NCBI GenBank assembly: GCA_948567375.1
Contig: OX419757.1
Location: forward strand, 24,918,732-24,982,731
Origin: Lunularia cruciata
Lineage: Eukaryota > Streptophyta > Marchantiopsida > Lunulariales > Lunulariaceae
DNA length: 64,000 nt
Direction of reading: 5' to 3'
Part shown: piece by piece, positions 19,901 to 32,154 of the stretch
Layout: each line of letters begins with the position of its first letter
How positions within the stretch are numbered: the stretch's first letter is position 1
Translations under genes and position numbers: made by a program
Notes under the pieces: generated by a model
The model's input: only the letters and a program-made list of their open reading frames with translations
Database searches by the model: none
What the model was told of the DNA's origin: nothing

Positions 19901-22423
19901 TAAATAATTACGGCACTGTTCATAAATGGACTAAAATCTCTTTACAGTACCCTGTGAAATTATTTATAGGAGATTTATGGGAAGTTGCCCTCTCCCTCAA
20001 ATTTCGAAACTGAAACCCCTATTGCTTCAGAGTTTTGGAGGCCCGATGTAAAACACAAACAAAAGCAAAGTTTAACTTTCATAATGGGGTTTTACCGGTA
20101 CCATAAAATTCCCTAAAATCTTTTGCTGAAAATCTGTAAAATTTTTAGGAATTATGTAAGGCAAGGCATCTGAATTTTACAGTAAATGTTCGTAGCTATA
20201 TAGATTTTGCATGTCATGGCAAGTGTAACTTGGAATATTTTACAACAGTCCGTAGAATTTAATGAGTAAAAAATTTCAAGCAAATTTTTGCCCATAAAAA
20301 GTTTCAAAGTTTTATGGCAACGTTCATATATGAACTCGAACTTCTTTTATCCTATCCCAGTACCCGCAAATTTTATGGGGATTCGACGGAAAGTATCCGG
20401 AATTTGAGGGGTACCCGTAAAAAATCCTTAAAATATGCATTTCAAACACCCCACAGTACGATGTCAACCCCAATTTATTGTATTGTAGGCCCGCCTCAGA
20501 ACTACTCCAGGGACTCAACAGATTTCAGGATAATAATTTGTCCTCTAGACGTCGTCCGTGCGACATTTTGGGAGTTGTAGTTGGGGGCTTACGATCTGCA
20601 TTGGAGCAGTAACAATGGCAGGACATGGATAGGACATTTTTATATCTCTCTTCTGCACGCTACCTACGTAGCCAGAGGTGACTCCATGGTTCGCTATTGC
20701 GCTAAAAACTGAAGCTTACAATATTCCCTTCATGAGCCATGTATAGTGATGCTCAACTTCCTCGCCCGAATCATGGAAGGCAAGGTGTTCAACTCGTATT
20801 GGAGGCACTTGCTGACTTGTGACACTCTACATCTAAGCTTGCATCTAAAATCTTAGCCTAGTTGTCAAGAAGGCTACATTAAACAAATCTTTGTTTCTAT
20901 TTGGGTTCAGTGGGGGTTTCAGATTTAGCTGTTATGGGTACCGTAAATATCCGCGCGCGGAGTATCCGAGGTAAAGGAGTCACTAGTTCCTGGTGCATTG
21001 GTAGAGTCAAGGTCGCTGCCGTGGGGTGTTTTGAAACTACGGTAGGCATGATGAACAAGCCGGCCTTGAAGTGGACAACGAAGAGAAGTACTTTGACTTT
21101 CTCCTTTCCGCGAACATGCAGAAGTTTGGATGTTCGGGACCTTGGGAGCTTAGAGGTATAACTATGGTTACTAAATTTCAGGACGATTTCAACGTTCACT
21201 TCGCCTTTCAACGATTTCTGGAAGTCAACCAACCACTCGTGTCGTTAGTGTATAAGATAAGGGTTTCCTCTAGATCCGTAAGGGATATGTAACTCGTCGA
21301 TTTGGTGCGCCTGTTTGGTGGAAATGAGTGGAAGTGTAGACGGAACAAACACGAGAAGGATATATTCTATGCTACGGAGGCCGTTCATTCCACTTTCTCA
21401 ATTCTACATCATGCCGACAATACCATTGATGCGAATATTTGGAGCTTGAGAGAGATGTTGAAAACAACAGCCACTTGCTGGCTGTCTGGACATTGGGTAA
21501 TTGCATCTCGAAAGGAGAGGGGATGACTACAGGCATGGCAGAGAGCAATTGGTGTCAGTGGCAAGTGAAGGGAGCAATGCGCTTGGTATTCAAATTTCTT
21601 CGTTTCCTTCTTTTGACACGAACTGTTGCTGGAGTAAATGAAGAACTACGATGTACGGTTTCATTTGTTCACTAATTGGTAAAGATTTGTAATGTATGGT
21701 AGTTCTTCCTTGTCGCTTCCTTCTCTTTCTTATGGAAAATTCCAAAGTTTTTGAGTGTCATATTAGCTGAATTATTAATCATTCCACGAACTTTATAGTA
21801 TCTGACAGCCCTCACCTCTTCGCCTGCTCAACCCTATGCAAGTTTTCTCTCTACAAAAGCCCATTTCAATTCCGTCATTCAAAGAGTACCTGATGATGAA
21901 CCAATTAGTCATTGAGCGCCTGCTGAAGATAGAATCTAACTTATTCAAATCCCTTCTCAAGGGCCTTCCGAAATCTTGTGTGAGAATTCTACACGTTGTG
22001 GTGCATGTTGGTCGGTGGTCTAACCCCCATGCCTCCATGAAACTCCGGCTCTCTTCACCCTCACTGCGAGGCCAGTTTGCTCTTAACGAGCAGGTCAGAG
22101 AGGTTAGAATGACAGCACTCCTAACTTCGCTTATGAAACAAAAACATCTCCTTACTTGAATTTATCACCACTCCAACAGCAACATAATTTTCTGTTGGAT
22201 CGAAATTCGAACTCTACAATTGCCAGAGATATACAGAAAAATCAGAAACCAGGTGATTTATCAATGTCAAGACGTAGCAGCTGACCGGCCATCTGAACCC
22301 CTGCGTATGCAATCCAATTGATGCACCAATAAAGACACCAGTTAAACAGACGAACGACCAAGCACTTGCACCACACAGGGCTCAAAGCAAGCAGACAGCA
22401 GCTGCCATTTTCCCACAATTTAG
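16929..22423. other. 5.5 kb without a recognisable gene
   Basis: Mostly AT-rich sequence with many stops in all frames. It contains the tandem duplication at 18551-18690 and repeated phrases at 18740-18900 (GGTGGAATAGATTCAC; GAATTGCTTCTACACTATTTG). The 19320-19410 stretch repeats ATCGTTTG. Short open stretches at 20.9-21.7 kb and 21.8-22.2 kb show no domain I recognise. It may be old transposon debris. Confidence 0.5.
18551..18690 (+). repeat. Tandem duplication encoding a repeated peptide-like unit
   Basis: Two about 66-69-bp units, each starting CTTTTGGTTTTGAGCTT. In one open frame (18533-18754, no ATG-supported gene) they read FGFELVYESSIDCPDHCS and FGFELIDESPINYPDECS. Changes between the units keep the frame and several residues, but the frame is only 73 codons long and no family is recognised. 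Confidence 0.4.
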
Positions 22424-22435
22424 AGATGTGTATAT

Positions 22436-22486
22436 TGGTATACGAGAACAGAAGCCGTTCTGGGAACGGGTTATCCAGAACTCATC
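22436..22486 (-). mobile_element. 51-bp 3'-end insertion of the Penelope-like family with 12-bp target duplication
   Basis: The direct repeat AGATGTGTATAT occurs at 22424-22435 and 22487-22498 and encloses 51 bp. On the minus strand the insert reads GATGAGTTCTGG ... CGTATACCA, including the hairpin core CCGTTCCCAGAACGG. The same sequence ends the 3' regions of the Penelope-like copies at 39.2, 40.4 and 43.7 kb. It is therefore a minimal, almost fully 5'-truncated retro-insertion. It lies about 330 bp downstream of the EF-hand stop codon, in the same orientation, probably in or near its 3' UTR. Confidence 0.8.
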
Positions 22487-22815
22487 AGATGTGTATATCT
22501 ACAACTTACATACAAGGTGGGATACAGTCCTTTCATGAACCATTAAGAGAGCAAGCACAGAGAGTCGTAAGCCAGACCAACCGCCTAGGTATCTCCGGAC
22601 CCATCAAATCCGAGCTACGGAGATAGGTCTAAGCTATGAGCCACTGCTCCAGGTCATAAAGATATAACAGCTTTGAAATTGAAGATCTAGAAACCCTGTT
22701 GACAACTGAGAACATATTATCGATAGGTCATACGCGAATCACATCGAAATCAAAACGGATGAAGCTATTTCTCAACAATAATGGCAGCTGTCCCAGTGAA
22801 GGCCTCGATTTACAA

Positions 22816-23235
22816 CTACGCTTGAGCAAGTGTAGGGTGCTGTTCACGCTCCACAGCTTTAGCTAGAAGACTCTCATCGTCAACAACCATGTTGAGAGGA
22901 GAATCACCCAACCCATCAGCTACAGCCAGCAAAATCTGCTTGATCTGCTCACGGAACTCGGAGTGATCCACAGTCTCGTTGTGGTCCGTGTCGAACTTCT
23001 CAAAAACGCTATCGTACAGAGCCTTGAGCTCGTCCGGCGTTTTCTTGTCGGGTACTCCAAAATGAGTCTCGATCAGATTCAACCTCTCGAAAGCCGGCCG
23101 CAACTCAGAGCGTGACAAAACTCCATCGCTGTTAACATCCAGCTCCTTAAACAGAGGATCTACCGCTTGGTTGAATGCAGTCTCGTCTGCAACAAAATCT
23201 CGCACTGTGCTGCCATCAATAAACACCACCCCCAT
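22816..23235 (-). CDS. Plant EF-hand calcium-binding protein, intronless
   Basis: 139 residues starting MGVVFIDGSTVRDF, the N-terminus typical of a small plant EF-hand family; an in-frame ATG 36 bp upstream (23271) is less likely as start. EF-hand 1 is DVNSDGVLSRSE (ligands D, N, D, S, E) and EF-hand 2 is DTDHNETVDHSEF (D, D, N, T, E), separated by the THFGVPDKKTP linker and the FEKFDTDHN helix. The family binds Ca2+ in the cytosol and is thought to act as a sensor; partners are unknown to me. The C-terminus (DGLGDSPLNMVVDDESLLAKAV) is conserved in family members I know. Absence of introns also fits this family. A TATA-like box lies about 195 bp upstream. Confidence 0.88.
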   Translation of the reverse strand: MGVVFIDGSTVRDFVADETAFNQAVDPLFKELDVNSDGVLSRSELRPAFERLNLIETHFGVPDKKTPDELKALYDSVFEKFDTDHNETVDHSEFREQIKQILLAVADGLGDSPLNMVVDDESLLAKAVEREQHPTLAQA

Positions 23236-23426
23236 GGCACAAAAAAGTTTGACTGATTGGTGAAATGGCACGAAATAGGTGATACCTCACTTCTCCACGT
23301 CGCGGTCAAGGCCAAACAGATGGAGTGAGGGGGAGTAGAAGGTCAATCCTGATGCTATCTCTCTGACACAAAGAGGTGCTCAACTCTATTGAACAATCGT
23401 GATTTCACAACCTGTGGCAGTCACCG

Positions 23427-23433
23427 TTTTATA
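23427..23433 (-). promoter_or_regulatory. TATA-like box of the EF-hand gene
   Basis: TATAAAA on the minus strand, about 195 bp before the ATG at 23235. The spacing suits a 5' UTR of about 160 bases. Confidence 0.45.
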
Positions 23434-24734
23434 ACCATCTATAGACTTTCAACGTCAGCCTAAGGTCTAGGGTCTTCCTGGAAAAAGAACACTGCAAAGT
23501 AAAACTTTCACTTACGCTCTGCATTACAGAGCTATACCGGTAGTTGCAGTCGAGGCAACTCTCATGTCAACGCCACCACCTGTGGTAACAACAAGGTGGA
23601 CGAAGGAGAAGGAGGCTATTTCCTCTGGCACTTTCAAGAAGGTATAATTCCTCTCTGTCCGTACCAATGGGACAAGCAAAGCCTGTGGCAGAAATAATTT
23701 AAATAACTATGGATACTCTCTGTGGCGAAGCGGTTGAAACCCAAAGGCGCACAAACAAGCGGGCTGAGTATTGTACACAGCTGTTTGTTCTTACATGTTG
23801 GTCAATTCACTGCGCTGCTTAGTAAGGGCAGGCAACGCGGAGTGCTGGGAAGCCAGAAGTGTAACTAAACTCCCGAGCCTGATGCGTTCGGTGGGTGTTT
23901 GGTGTGGTGGACAATTAAACAGTCGCAGAGAACAGAATAGTGGATACCGTATGGGCCAAAAGCCTTGCTAAGTTGAAGACGAAGAAGGGGCCAGAGATCA
24001 GGCTGGTGAAATAAACAAGGACAGAGGATATCCGAGGTTGATACTTTCGACTGGCGAAGAGACTGGGAACTGAATGCTTTGACTCGGTAAAGACGAGAAT
24101 GGATCATAAGCTGTACAAGCTCTAGTGCTTCGGTGGTCCGCACAATTCTCTCAACGTAGCCGGTACATTAAAGTCACCAAAACTGTCTTCCATTCATTGT
24201 TCTCTTCAGGACCTCCAGAACGTCCATCCGTGCCTCCTAAGCCATTGATGACCGCGCCGCCACGCGAGAAGAAGAAACAGTAGCAGCACTGTATTCTTGG
24301 TTAGGCAAGTCCCAACTCTTTGAGAAAGCGTAGACGCGTGGTAGACGGTACCAAACCCAGTTGTATTCGAGTATTCTTCTAGCACTTTTGGCTTTGGCTT
24401 GCTTTGGTTCTTCATCTTCTCCTTCTTCTCCGCCTTCTCGCACTGAAGGGAAGAAGTGTGGCTTGCTTGCTCCCTCCCAGTTTTATATTTACCCGTTTGT
24501 TTAAAATCTGTCTGAGAAGTTTAAAAGGTTTGGAGATGCCATTACCATTAGACTACAGATCCAACCCCCAATTTATTTTCTGCATTTCACATTCGTGATT
24601 GTGTTAGTGTGTCTGTGTGTGTGTCTGTGTTTAGAGACGTTTCTAGCACCCGTTGTCCCACATCTCTTCTTGTTTAGACTGGGAACTCGGTGTAGGTGTA
24701 GATCTCATTAATCGGTGGACCACATCCGATTGTT
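23434..24734. other. Divergent intergenic region, EF-hand gene / PFK gene
   Basis: No gene seen. It should hold the promoters of both divergently transcribed neighbours. A GTGTGTCTGTGTGTGTGTCT microsatellite lies at about 24605-24630 in the PFK 5' UTR region, and a TATATTTA sequence at about 24486 is a possible PFK core-promoter element. Confidence 0.5.
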
Positions 24735-27700
24735 ATGGCTTCGTTGAGCTCCGCCATGGCCTCATCCCTGGATCTTAGTCGGTTTCCAAAGTCGAAGGAC
24801 AGGGAGGGGTCTGCTGCTGCACAGCAGCGCAGGTGTGAGCGGGAGCAGCTACCCTTGTCACAGACATCGAATGGGTTCAATTCTGTGGTTGGTTTCTCTA
24901 AAGGAAGCCCGAAGAACAGAGCGCCGCAGCAACACGGGGTTTCTCTGGGGTCCGGTTGTGGCGAATTTCTGGGTAACTTTGTGGGGTTTCGGGCACGGAG
25001 AATTTCGCTGAAGAGCCGCAGTAGCGATCGAGGATTCGGGTGCAGGGCCGAGCTTAAGATTACAGAGGAGGCTATTTTGGAAGATGTTCCCCATATGACC
25101 GATTGGCTTCCTGATTTAATTGTGAGTAAAATTGCTGTGCAGGAACTGGTTAGATTCCAGCAAATGCGAATAACGCGAATTTGATTTCCTGGATTTACTT
25201 TGGGATGGCAGTGCTCCCAGATTGACCTTAGGTGGATAAATGCTGACGTAGTTTGGTGAAAGGTCATTATCCAGGACTGATCGCACGCGCAGTGCTTCTC
25301 GATCTCTGGCGTCAAGGCTGAGTGAGACTGAGGCTCAATTTTTTGACAATTCATGAATCTGCATGTCTTAATTAGAGGAGACCTAAAGGCATGGGACCTA
25401 GTTTTGATCATTATTTCTGTCGTTCTTTTGTGCAGAGCTATCCTAATCCATTGCAGGACAATCCGGCTTACACAGCTGTGAAGTAAGCGATTTTTTTAGC
25501 CCAATGCTGTTATGATTGTAAACAGGTTTAACTGGTGAAACTGCCTTGCATGTGAAACTTTGCTCTAGTAACTCCAGATTGCACGGTCAGGCAGATTAGT
25601 AGTCGTGGGTTCTATATCTTGATCTTATTCATTTTCTGAAGGCTACGTTTCTTTTGGATGCAGGCAGTATTTTGTTGAGGAAGATGATGTTGTGGCGAAG
25701 AATGTAAGTTGTTGGGCCAGTCAAACCAGATGTCCAATTATTGGTCCTGTGAAAGTTGTTCCCCTGTGATACTAAAGTTTTACCCAAAGTTTCACTGTAG
25801 ATTGGTGTCTCACCACCTAGTTTATCCAAACACTGGGGCGGGCAGATACTAAATTTTGCAGTCTCTGAGTCCTACAGGTTTTCTATCTTTGCAGGTAGTG
25901 GTTAAACTCAGAACACCAGGTGAAGGCACTCATTTCCGCAGAGCAGGTCCGCGCCAAAAGGTACACTAATAGGGGATTGTTCTCCAGTTAGGTTTGCTGA
26001 CTTCATTAGGGTGAGAGTTCGTATATCCAGCAACGTTACGCCTCCTCCCAAGCATTTAAGTACTGGCATTCTCATCTGACATTGTCTTCTCGGTTCATCT
26101 GAGCTTCGACCCTGAAATTGGTCTTGCTTCTCTTTGCACCAGATCTATTTCAAACCAGATGAAGTGCGTGCATGTATCGTGACATGTGGAGGATTGTGTC
26201 CTGGATTAAACACTGTGATTCGTGAGATCGTGTGTGGTCTATGGACCCAGTACGGAGTTCGAGACATTCTTGGCATTGACGTAAGTTCATAGTGATGTGC
26301 CTGCTCTTCGTCTCATAACCAAGGCAGTATCCTTAGGTATTAGGTTTGAGTAAGTTTAGCTCTCTGATCACTGAATATAATGAATGAACACTTGATGGCA
26401 CGAAGGATAATATGGTTTCAGTAGAAAGTGCAGATAATAATCTTATTTCGATATTGTTGTCCGAACATAGGGTGGTTATGCCGGTTTCTATTCAAACAAC
26501 ACCATCCAGCTGACCCCAAAATTAGTGAACGACATTCACAAAAGGGGTGGAACTATTCTCGGTACGTCACGTGGAGGACATGACAAGACGAAAATTGTTG
26601 CAGCAATACAAGACCGTGGCATCAATCAGGTACCTCGCCTGCAAATAGTGACAATCAGGGCAGAAGCCAGAGTCCGTTATTATATGCGATATGATCGCTA
26701 TTAGATACTTCGTGAGCTTTTGCTCCTTGAGGCTGTGCAACTCGAGAAGCTACGTGGCTTCCTATCTCTCAGATTAAACTCGTATAACCTTGGCCAATGC
26801 TTTGGATTGAAGTTGAATTTTTTTCAATTGGTCTGTGGTAAGGTTTACATTATTGGAGGCGATGGAACTCAACGAGGTGCGGCTGTCATTTATGAGGTAT
26901 GTTATGGTTCATTTCCCACAGATGGAATCTGAATCTATTTTCAATAAAGTAGGGTTAAATTCTTTTTGGCAATCTTTGTAATCTCAACGGGCTGTCTTAG
27001 AGACCGCAGTCGCATCTCTGTTGTAAGAGAGGACCCAGGGTCCTCACAATCCTATCATCAAACTCATCTGCAAACTTCCTGCTTGTCCAAGATTGTTCTT
27101 CTGCTAAGATTGCTCGCGATCGACATTCAGGAACTGAAAAAGCGGGGAGTGAAGGTGGTGGTTGCTGGTATTCCAAAAACAATCGACAATGATATCGCTG
27201 TATGTACTCTTAGACCCTTCCTTGTAGGACCATGCGTCTTGTCGCCTTTAAACATAAGTACTGCATAATTCTATGCCAGTGATTTGTGCTAAGGCACAGA
27301 TTATGCCTATGATTTTCTCTTCGTCTTTTTGTGACTTGTAAGTCACAAACGCTGAAGACATCGAGATAGTTAAGATTCCTTCCTCTGTTATTCACTTCAG
27401 CCCTAGTTAGCAGTCTCACCACGGTACTTGTTACTGGTGACAGATAATCGATAAATCTTTTGGTTTTGATACGGCTGTGGAGGAGGCTCAAAGGGCAATT
27501 AATGCAGCCCATGTAGAAGCCGAGAGTGTCAGAAATGGCGTGGGTCTTGTCAAGCTAATGGGTCGGTATAGTGGTAAGTGACTATCGTAGCCTGACGAAA
27601 GTCCATTGCCTTCTTTCGCTTTGTTACCTGGTGTAAGACCTTTCGGTGTTGTGAAGTTCTCTCAGCTAGTGGCAGGTTACTAACAGGATTATCTGGAATT

Positions 27701-29136
27701 TTTCTCAGGTTACATTGCCATGTACGCAACTCTCGCCAGTCGCGATGTGGTAAGTATTACTATGTGATATGGACTCAAGTGCATTTTGACAGTTGGGTAT
27801 ATTACTGGCAGGCTAGGTGACAATATTGATGTAACATTGTTCTGTGAGACAATGTAGTTTACCTCGAGAGTTCAGAAATATCACTAACCACTTTGGCCTG
27901 GCCCTTATTCTATTAGGACTGCTGCTTGATTCCGGAAGTGCCGTTCTATCTAGAAGGGCCAGGAGGACTTTACGAGTTTGTGCGCAAGCGGCTGAGAGAG
28001 AATGGCCACATGGTCCTTGTGGTCGCTGAAGGTGCTGGACAGGAACTTATTGCAGAGAGTACTTTAGTGACCAAGAGTGATGCATCTGGAAATCGCCTCC
28101 TCCTCGACGTCGGGCTCTGGTTATGTCAGAGTTTGAAGGTATGACAAGTTACCCAATACTAGTGTCGGACTTATGCGCAATCACGTGTCTTGTCCAAGTT
28201 CGGAACTTCTTCAAACATCTTGCTTACTTCTCATCACTTGCTCCCATTTTACAGGAATATTTTGCTTCAGCAAATGAACCTCTGACATTGAAATACATTG
28301 GTACTTCCACATGCCTTTTGCCATATTTGACATCTAAAATACGTTGCAAACAAACAAGAGGGCGAGGGCATTTTATCTGCAGTAATATCTGGTCGATTCC
28401 ATAAGTCTCTAATTTTTTCGTTCCAGTTTGTCTGTGGAAGATTTGTGCGGAAAAGCAACTTCTAGTATGCATGCCGAGATGTTGAAGCCTTCGCATGATG
28501 TGTGCAAGATTTAAGTGGAGATGGTTAAAGCTGATGCTTGTGCATGTCTATGATCTACCAGATCCTACATACATGATTCGAGCCATTCCTAGCAATGCCT
28601 CCGACAATGTGTACTGCACTCTCTTGGCACACAGTGCGATCCATGGAGCTATGGCAGGATACACTGGGTTCACCGTGGGTCCTGTCAACGGTAGACACGC
28701 ATACATCCCTATTCTGGTAAGATTTTACACACTGCCCACGATCTTCGTCACCCGATGATATGCAAGCTATAACTGCAGCTCTCTCAGAGAGCTTTAACCT
28801 AGGGGTTTCCAAATATTAATTGCCTGACCTTTCAACTCTGTTCATTCCTCCGTTGTGTTGCAGAGAGCAACAGAAACTCAAAATCGTGTCAATGTCAATG
28901 ATCGGATGTGGGCACGTCTTCTTTCATCCACAAATCAGCCAGACTTCTTGAGCTATGAGCGTGTGCTCGAGAGTAAGAAGGCTGCAAATGCTGCGGCAAG
29001 TGTTCACAAGTTTGCAAAGGTAACAAGCAACGGGATGCTACCTCAGGAGGAGAAGAGAACAAATGGTGGCGCCCGGGACGGAATCTCTGTACAAAGTGGC
29101 GATGAAAAGACCAAGAACTCGAAGGAATCTAAGTAA
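24735..29136 (+). CDS. PFK5: Plastid-type ATP-dependent 6-phosphofructokinase (PFK5-like), 14 exons
   Basis: Exons: 24735-25121, 25436-25482, 25664-25703, 25895-25960, 26143-26280, 26471-26629, 26843-26896, 27131-27199, 27444-27573, 27709-27749, 27917-28138, 28255-28300, 28562-28716, 28864-29136. All have GT-AG borders and consistent phase, giving 608 residues. The product phosphorylates fructose 6-phosphate to fructose 1,6-bisphosphate. Motifs: [11 protein letters not shown] and [10 protein letters not shown] (ATP binding), [10 protein letters not shown] (catalytic Asp), [16 protein letters not shown], and [13 protein letters not shown]. The Ser/Arg-rich first ~85 residues ([11 protein letters not shown]...) look like a chloroplast transit peptide, and the ...HMTDWLPDL entry with PxxYFVEEDD fits plant PFK5. 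The C-terminal tail ([10 protein letters not shown]...SKESK) is charged and longer than in family members I know. Confidence 0.93.
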
Positions 29137-32100
29137 GTACACCAGGAAATGCGTAGGCAAAACCTCTAGTAGTGATAGCTGTAGTACGGGGAGTCAGTGG
29201 AGGTCGTGGAACCAGCGGGCCAAAAGAATGATGCGTCCTTTATAATCCATGCGGCTAGTCAAATTGTGGGCCTGTCCATTGGACTCTTTATTTAACATCT
29301 ACTAGCCATATCATCCCAGCAGAGATCCTCTTTGAGGAAATCCATGGGACAGCACCCAACAGAAATTCCCCACAAGCATGCTTCAAGTTGTAAGCCTTTT
29401 TGAACGGGAAAAGGGGGATGCTAGCATTATTAGCTCGCATCATTTGCCAGCCACTGATGTCAGCAGATTCTGGTGGGCAGGTCTGATGCTCTGATATGCC
29501 CGAATTTCTGTCAAGCATTTCTGCTTGAAGCTTCTTTCTTTCACTCTCTGGACCAGGATACCCGAACCTAGATGAAGTAAATTTCCAGCCCCACTTAGTA
29601 TTCACTGGACGTGGAGAGAGCTGGAATCCGTCGGAGCTACACAGTCTACGTTGATAGGGGACCACGATAAAGAGAGAAGAAGTGAGAGTCAGGTGTCTTA
29701 TTTTTGTTCTGTGAGCAGATTTCTCGTATATCCACAGATCACCTTTAGGGAGTAGGTTAATGAATCGGGGTAAGATACTTTCTTTCCGGCCATATCCATT
29801 GTAATTTATGATGTTGACTTTCGTTTGTGGAACATTAAGCGTATTGGCAAAGGCAGTGGTTGACTGCATTGGCTGAATAAAAGTGAATGTGCGTATGCTG
29901 TCCCTCTAAATGTGACCACAGCCCATTCATATTACCCGGAGCAAATGAGTATTCCACGTGCCAAACCTTCAGTGAGCAAACGAGCGATTGAAGGGTTATA
30001 GTTTACAGCAACTACAAAAGCTGTGTTTTTATCTAGTTGTACTAGACTGTCACACATTGCCTCTCGTCTCAACTCGATCTGGACCACTTCTCAGACCTGA
30101 AAGGTAGTTCTTGGTACCACCTAGTTCACCAGTACTCAAGTTAGTCGTATCAAATTCTCGCACGAGACTCTAAACTCTGTCCAGTCTTCATTTTATCTCA
30201 TCTATAGCCTACTCAAACATCGATTGAAGTCCCGATGCACTTAGCGAATCTTGAATTCAATTCCGGGAATCCTTGATAGCATCAATCTTCACACCGAAGG
30301 AAGTTGGAGGAACTCAGAAGCATCTCGCAGGGTGCAGATGAACTAGCCTGCACTTCCGGGAAGCATCTCGTGCCTCATATCTATGTGGAAGTCTTACACC
30401 TACTTCAGTTCTACATGGATCCCAGACTTCGGGTGAAAGTGAACTGTATTACTGGTACTGCAGAAAGCATCAAATTACCTACAATTGTCCAGTCCACGTG
30501 CCGGGAATTACGCACCAATGTAAGTGCTGTCACCAGATAATACCTCATGGTCACTCTCTGCACGCGTTCAATGTGAAGTTTTCGCGATTTGTGGGCAGGG
30601 AAGAGATATGCTCCCGGTATGTCCTGGAGTCCAGGCGGCAGGGAAGTGTTCCTCTTCAACCTTTCAGTGGGGTCATCAAATATTCGCACAGGAGGGTCAT
30701 CAAATATTCGCCCCTGTGCGAATATTTGATGGAGTACGATGATGCCATCATCAAGGAGTAGCAGCCCGTTGCTGTTATCCGTCAGTCCGGCTATAGCATA
30801 TGTCTGCTGTCCTGGCAAGTTTCTGTCCAACTGGACCCCGTGACGGGTGCCTACTTGTGACGGGTGGAGCTCAAAAGGTGGGGAGGGGAATCCCTGGCTT
30901 GGACCCAGGAGGCATCGTATTGCGTCCTCGATAAATTGAAATATGAAATGTATAGGGAATTACGTTAATCTAATCTGTGGTGCAAGATAACTGATCTGTA
31001 CCTGCACTATTATGTAAGTATCTTCTTGTTAATTTAACCAGTGGAGAAAATCTGGTTATGTGCGGCCGTCATAAGAAGTGAAATAATAGAAGAAGATGCG
31101 TGCAAGGAGGTCGTAACGTAACTGAGTTGAAACAATCTGCGAATTCCAAGGTTAGTAAATTTGTAGAATGAATATACCATTTCTTCTTGTGGCAATCTTA
31201 CTATAAATTGTTAACCTTCTTTAAGTTCAAAATTTTCAATTTCCTTGTAAAGTCAAGTTTTCCTGTCGAGGAAGGCCACCCAATTTGACTCTATGTTGTA
31301 AGATTACAATATGGAAACAAATATCATTTGTTGGTTCTGTAAATATACATGCATACCAAAAAGTAGAGGAGTGCTTAGTTTAATTATAAATTTTTATAGG
31401 GGTGACTAATCAATCTGGATATTATAAGAGATATTATTATATGCACTATAGGGAGATCATTATTAGGATTTTTTCGATGGCGATGTATAAAGTATGTTTT
31501 TTTTTCGAATATCAACTCGGTAATCACCAAAATTTCTCTTAGCCCATTCGACAATGTTAAATGGCTTAGTGCGAAGTTTTATTTAAAGTCTATCACCCAC
31601 CCAATTTCTAATAAAAAAGACCTAGCTTTGTGAAATAGATATTCCAGTATTAAAAAGAAGTGAATATCTACTGAAACCCGTGGTGCCGTTGAGTAGCTTG
31701 TACAGTCGCCCCCACCAAGACTGTTACTTACCGGTCACCGGACAGGTACGGTGAGTTCTCGTCGACAAAGATTGCCCTTGAGCGGTCCTTTACAAACAAG
31801 GCTCGACTCGCGGCAGCCACTTGAAACCCGATAGACTAGTCGAGCACGACGTACCATGCAGTCGCAAAATATTGCCGAGACCAACAAACCGTGAGGGGAA
31901 AGTGAGTCTGACTTGGACGTGGGCATCCATTCACACGGAGTCGGAAATCAGTAGAAATCACGTGGAGAAAACGAGAGGTACACAGACAACGAGTGAAAAG
32001 GGTACTCTCCTCGCGCTAAGAGAAAACTGTTCCATTAAGCGAGCCATCGACACACAAGAGTGCGGACGGACCCAGTTCGAGTCTGAACATTACGGTTGTG

Positions 32101-32154
32101 TCGAATCACAATTTTGTGAAGAATTTGGCAAGAAAGAAGTGGGAGAAGGCAGGG
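29137..32154. other. Intergenic region between PFK and DHQS genes
   Basis: No supported gene. It holds the PFK 3' UTR, a 582-bp minus-strand open frame (29288-29869) without a recognisable domain, a perfect hairpin at 30674-30731, and an AT-rich stretch at 31160-31640. The last ~200 bp should be the 5' UTR and promoter of the DHQS gene. Confidence 0.5.
30674..30731. repeat. Perfect 19-bp inverted repeat with repeated arm in the loop
   Basis: Arm 1 (30674-30692, CATCAAATATTCGCACAGG) pairs perfectly with arm 2 (30713-30731). The 20-nt spacer contains a second, direct copy of the first 15 bases of arm 1. The triple arrangement suggests local template switching, or a small fold-back. Confidence 0.7.

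Noticed and set aside
20901-21675. Short open frames around 20.9-21.7 kb as a gene
   Set aside because: No domain recognised, no consistent splice chain found, and frames shift repeatedly.
29288-29869. 193-codon minus-strand open frame downstream of PFK
   Set aside because: It starts with ATG but shows no recognisable domain or transit or signal pattern, and lies in the presumed PFK 3' region. A chance open frame cannot be excluded.
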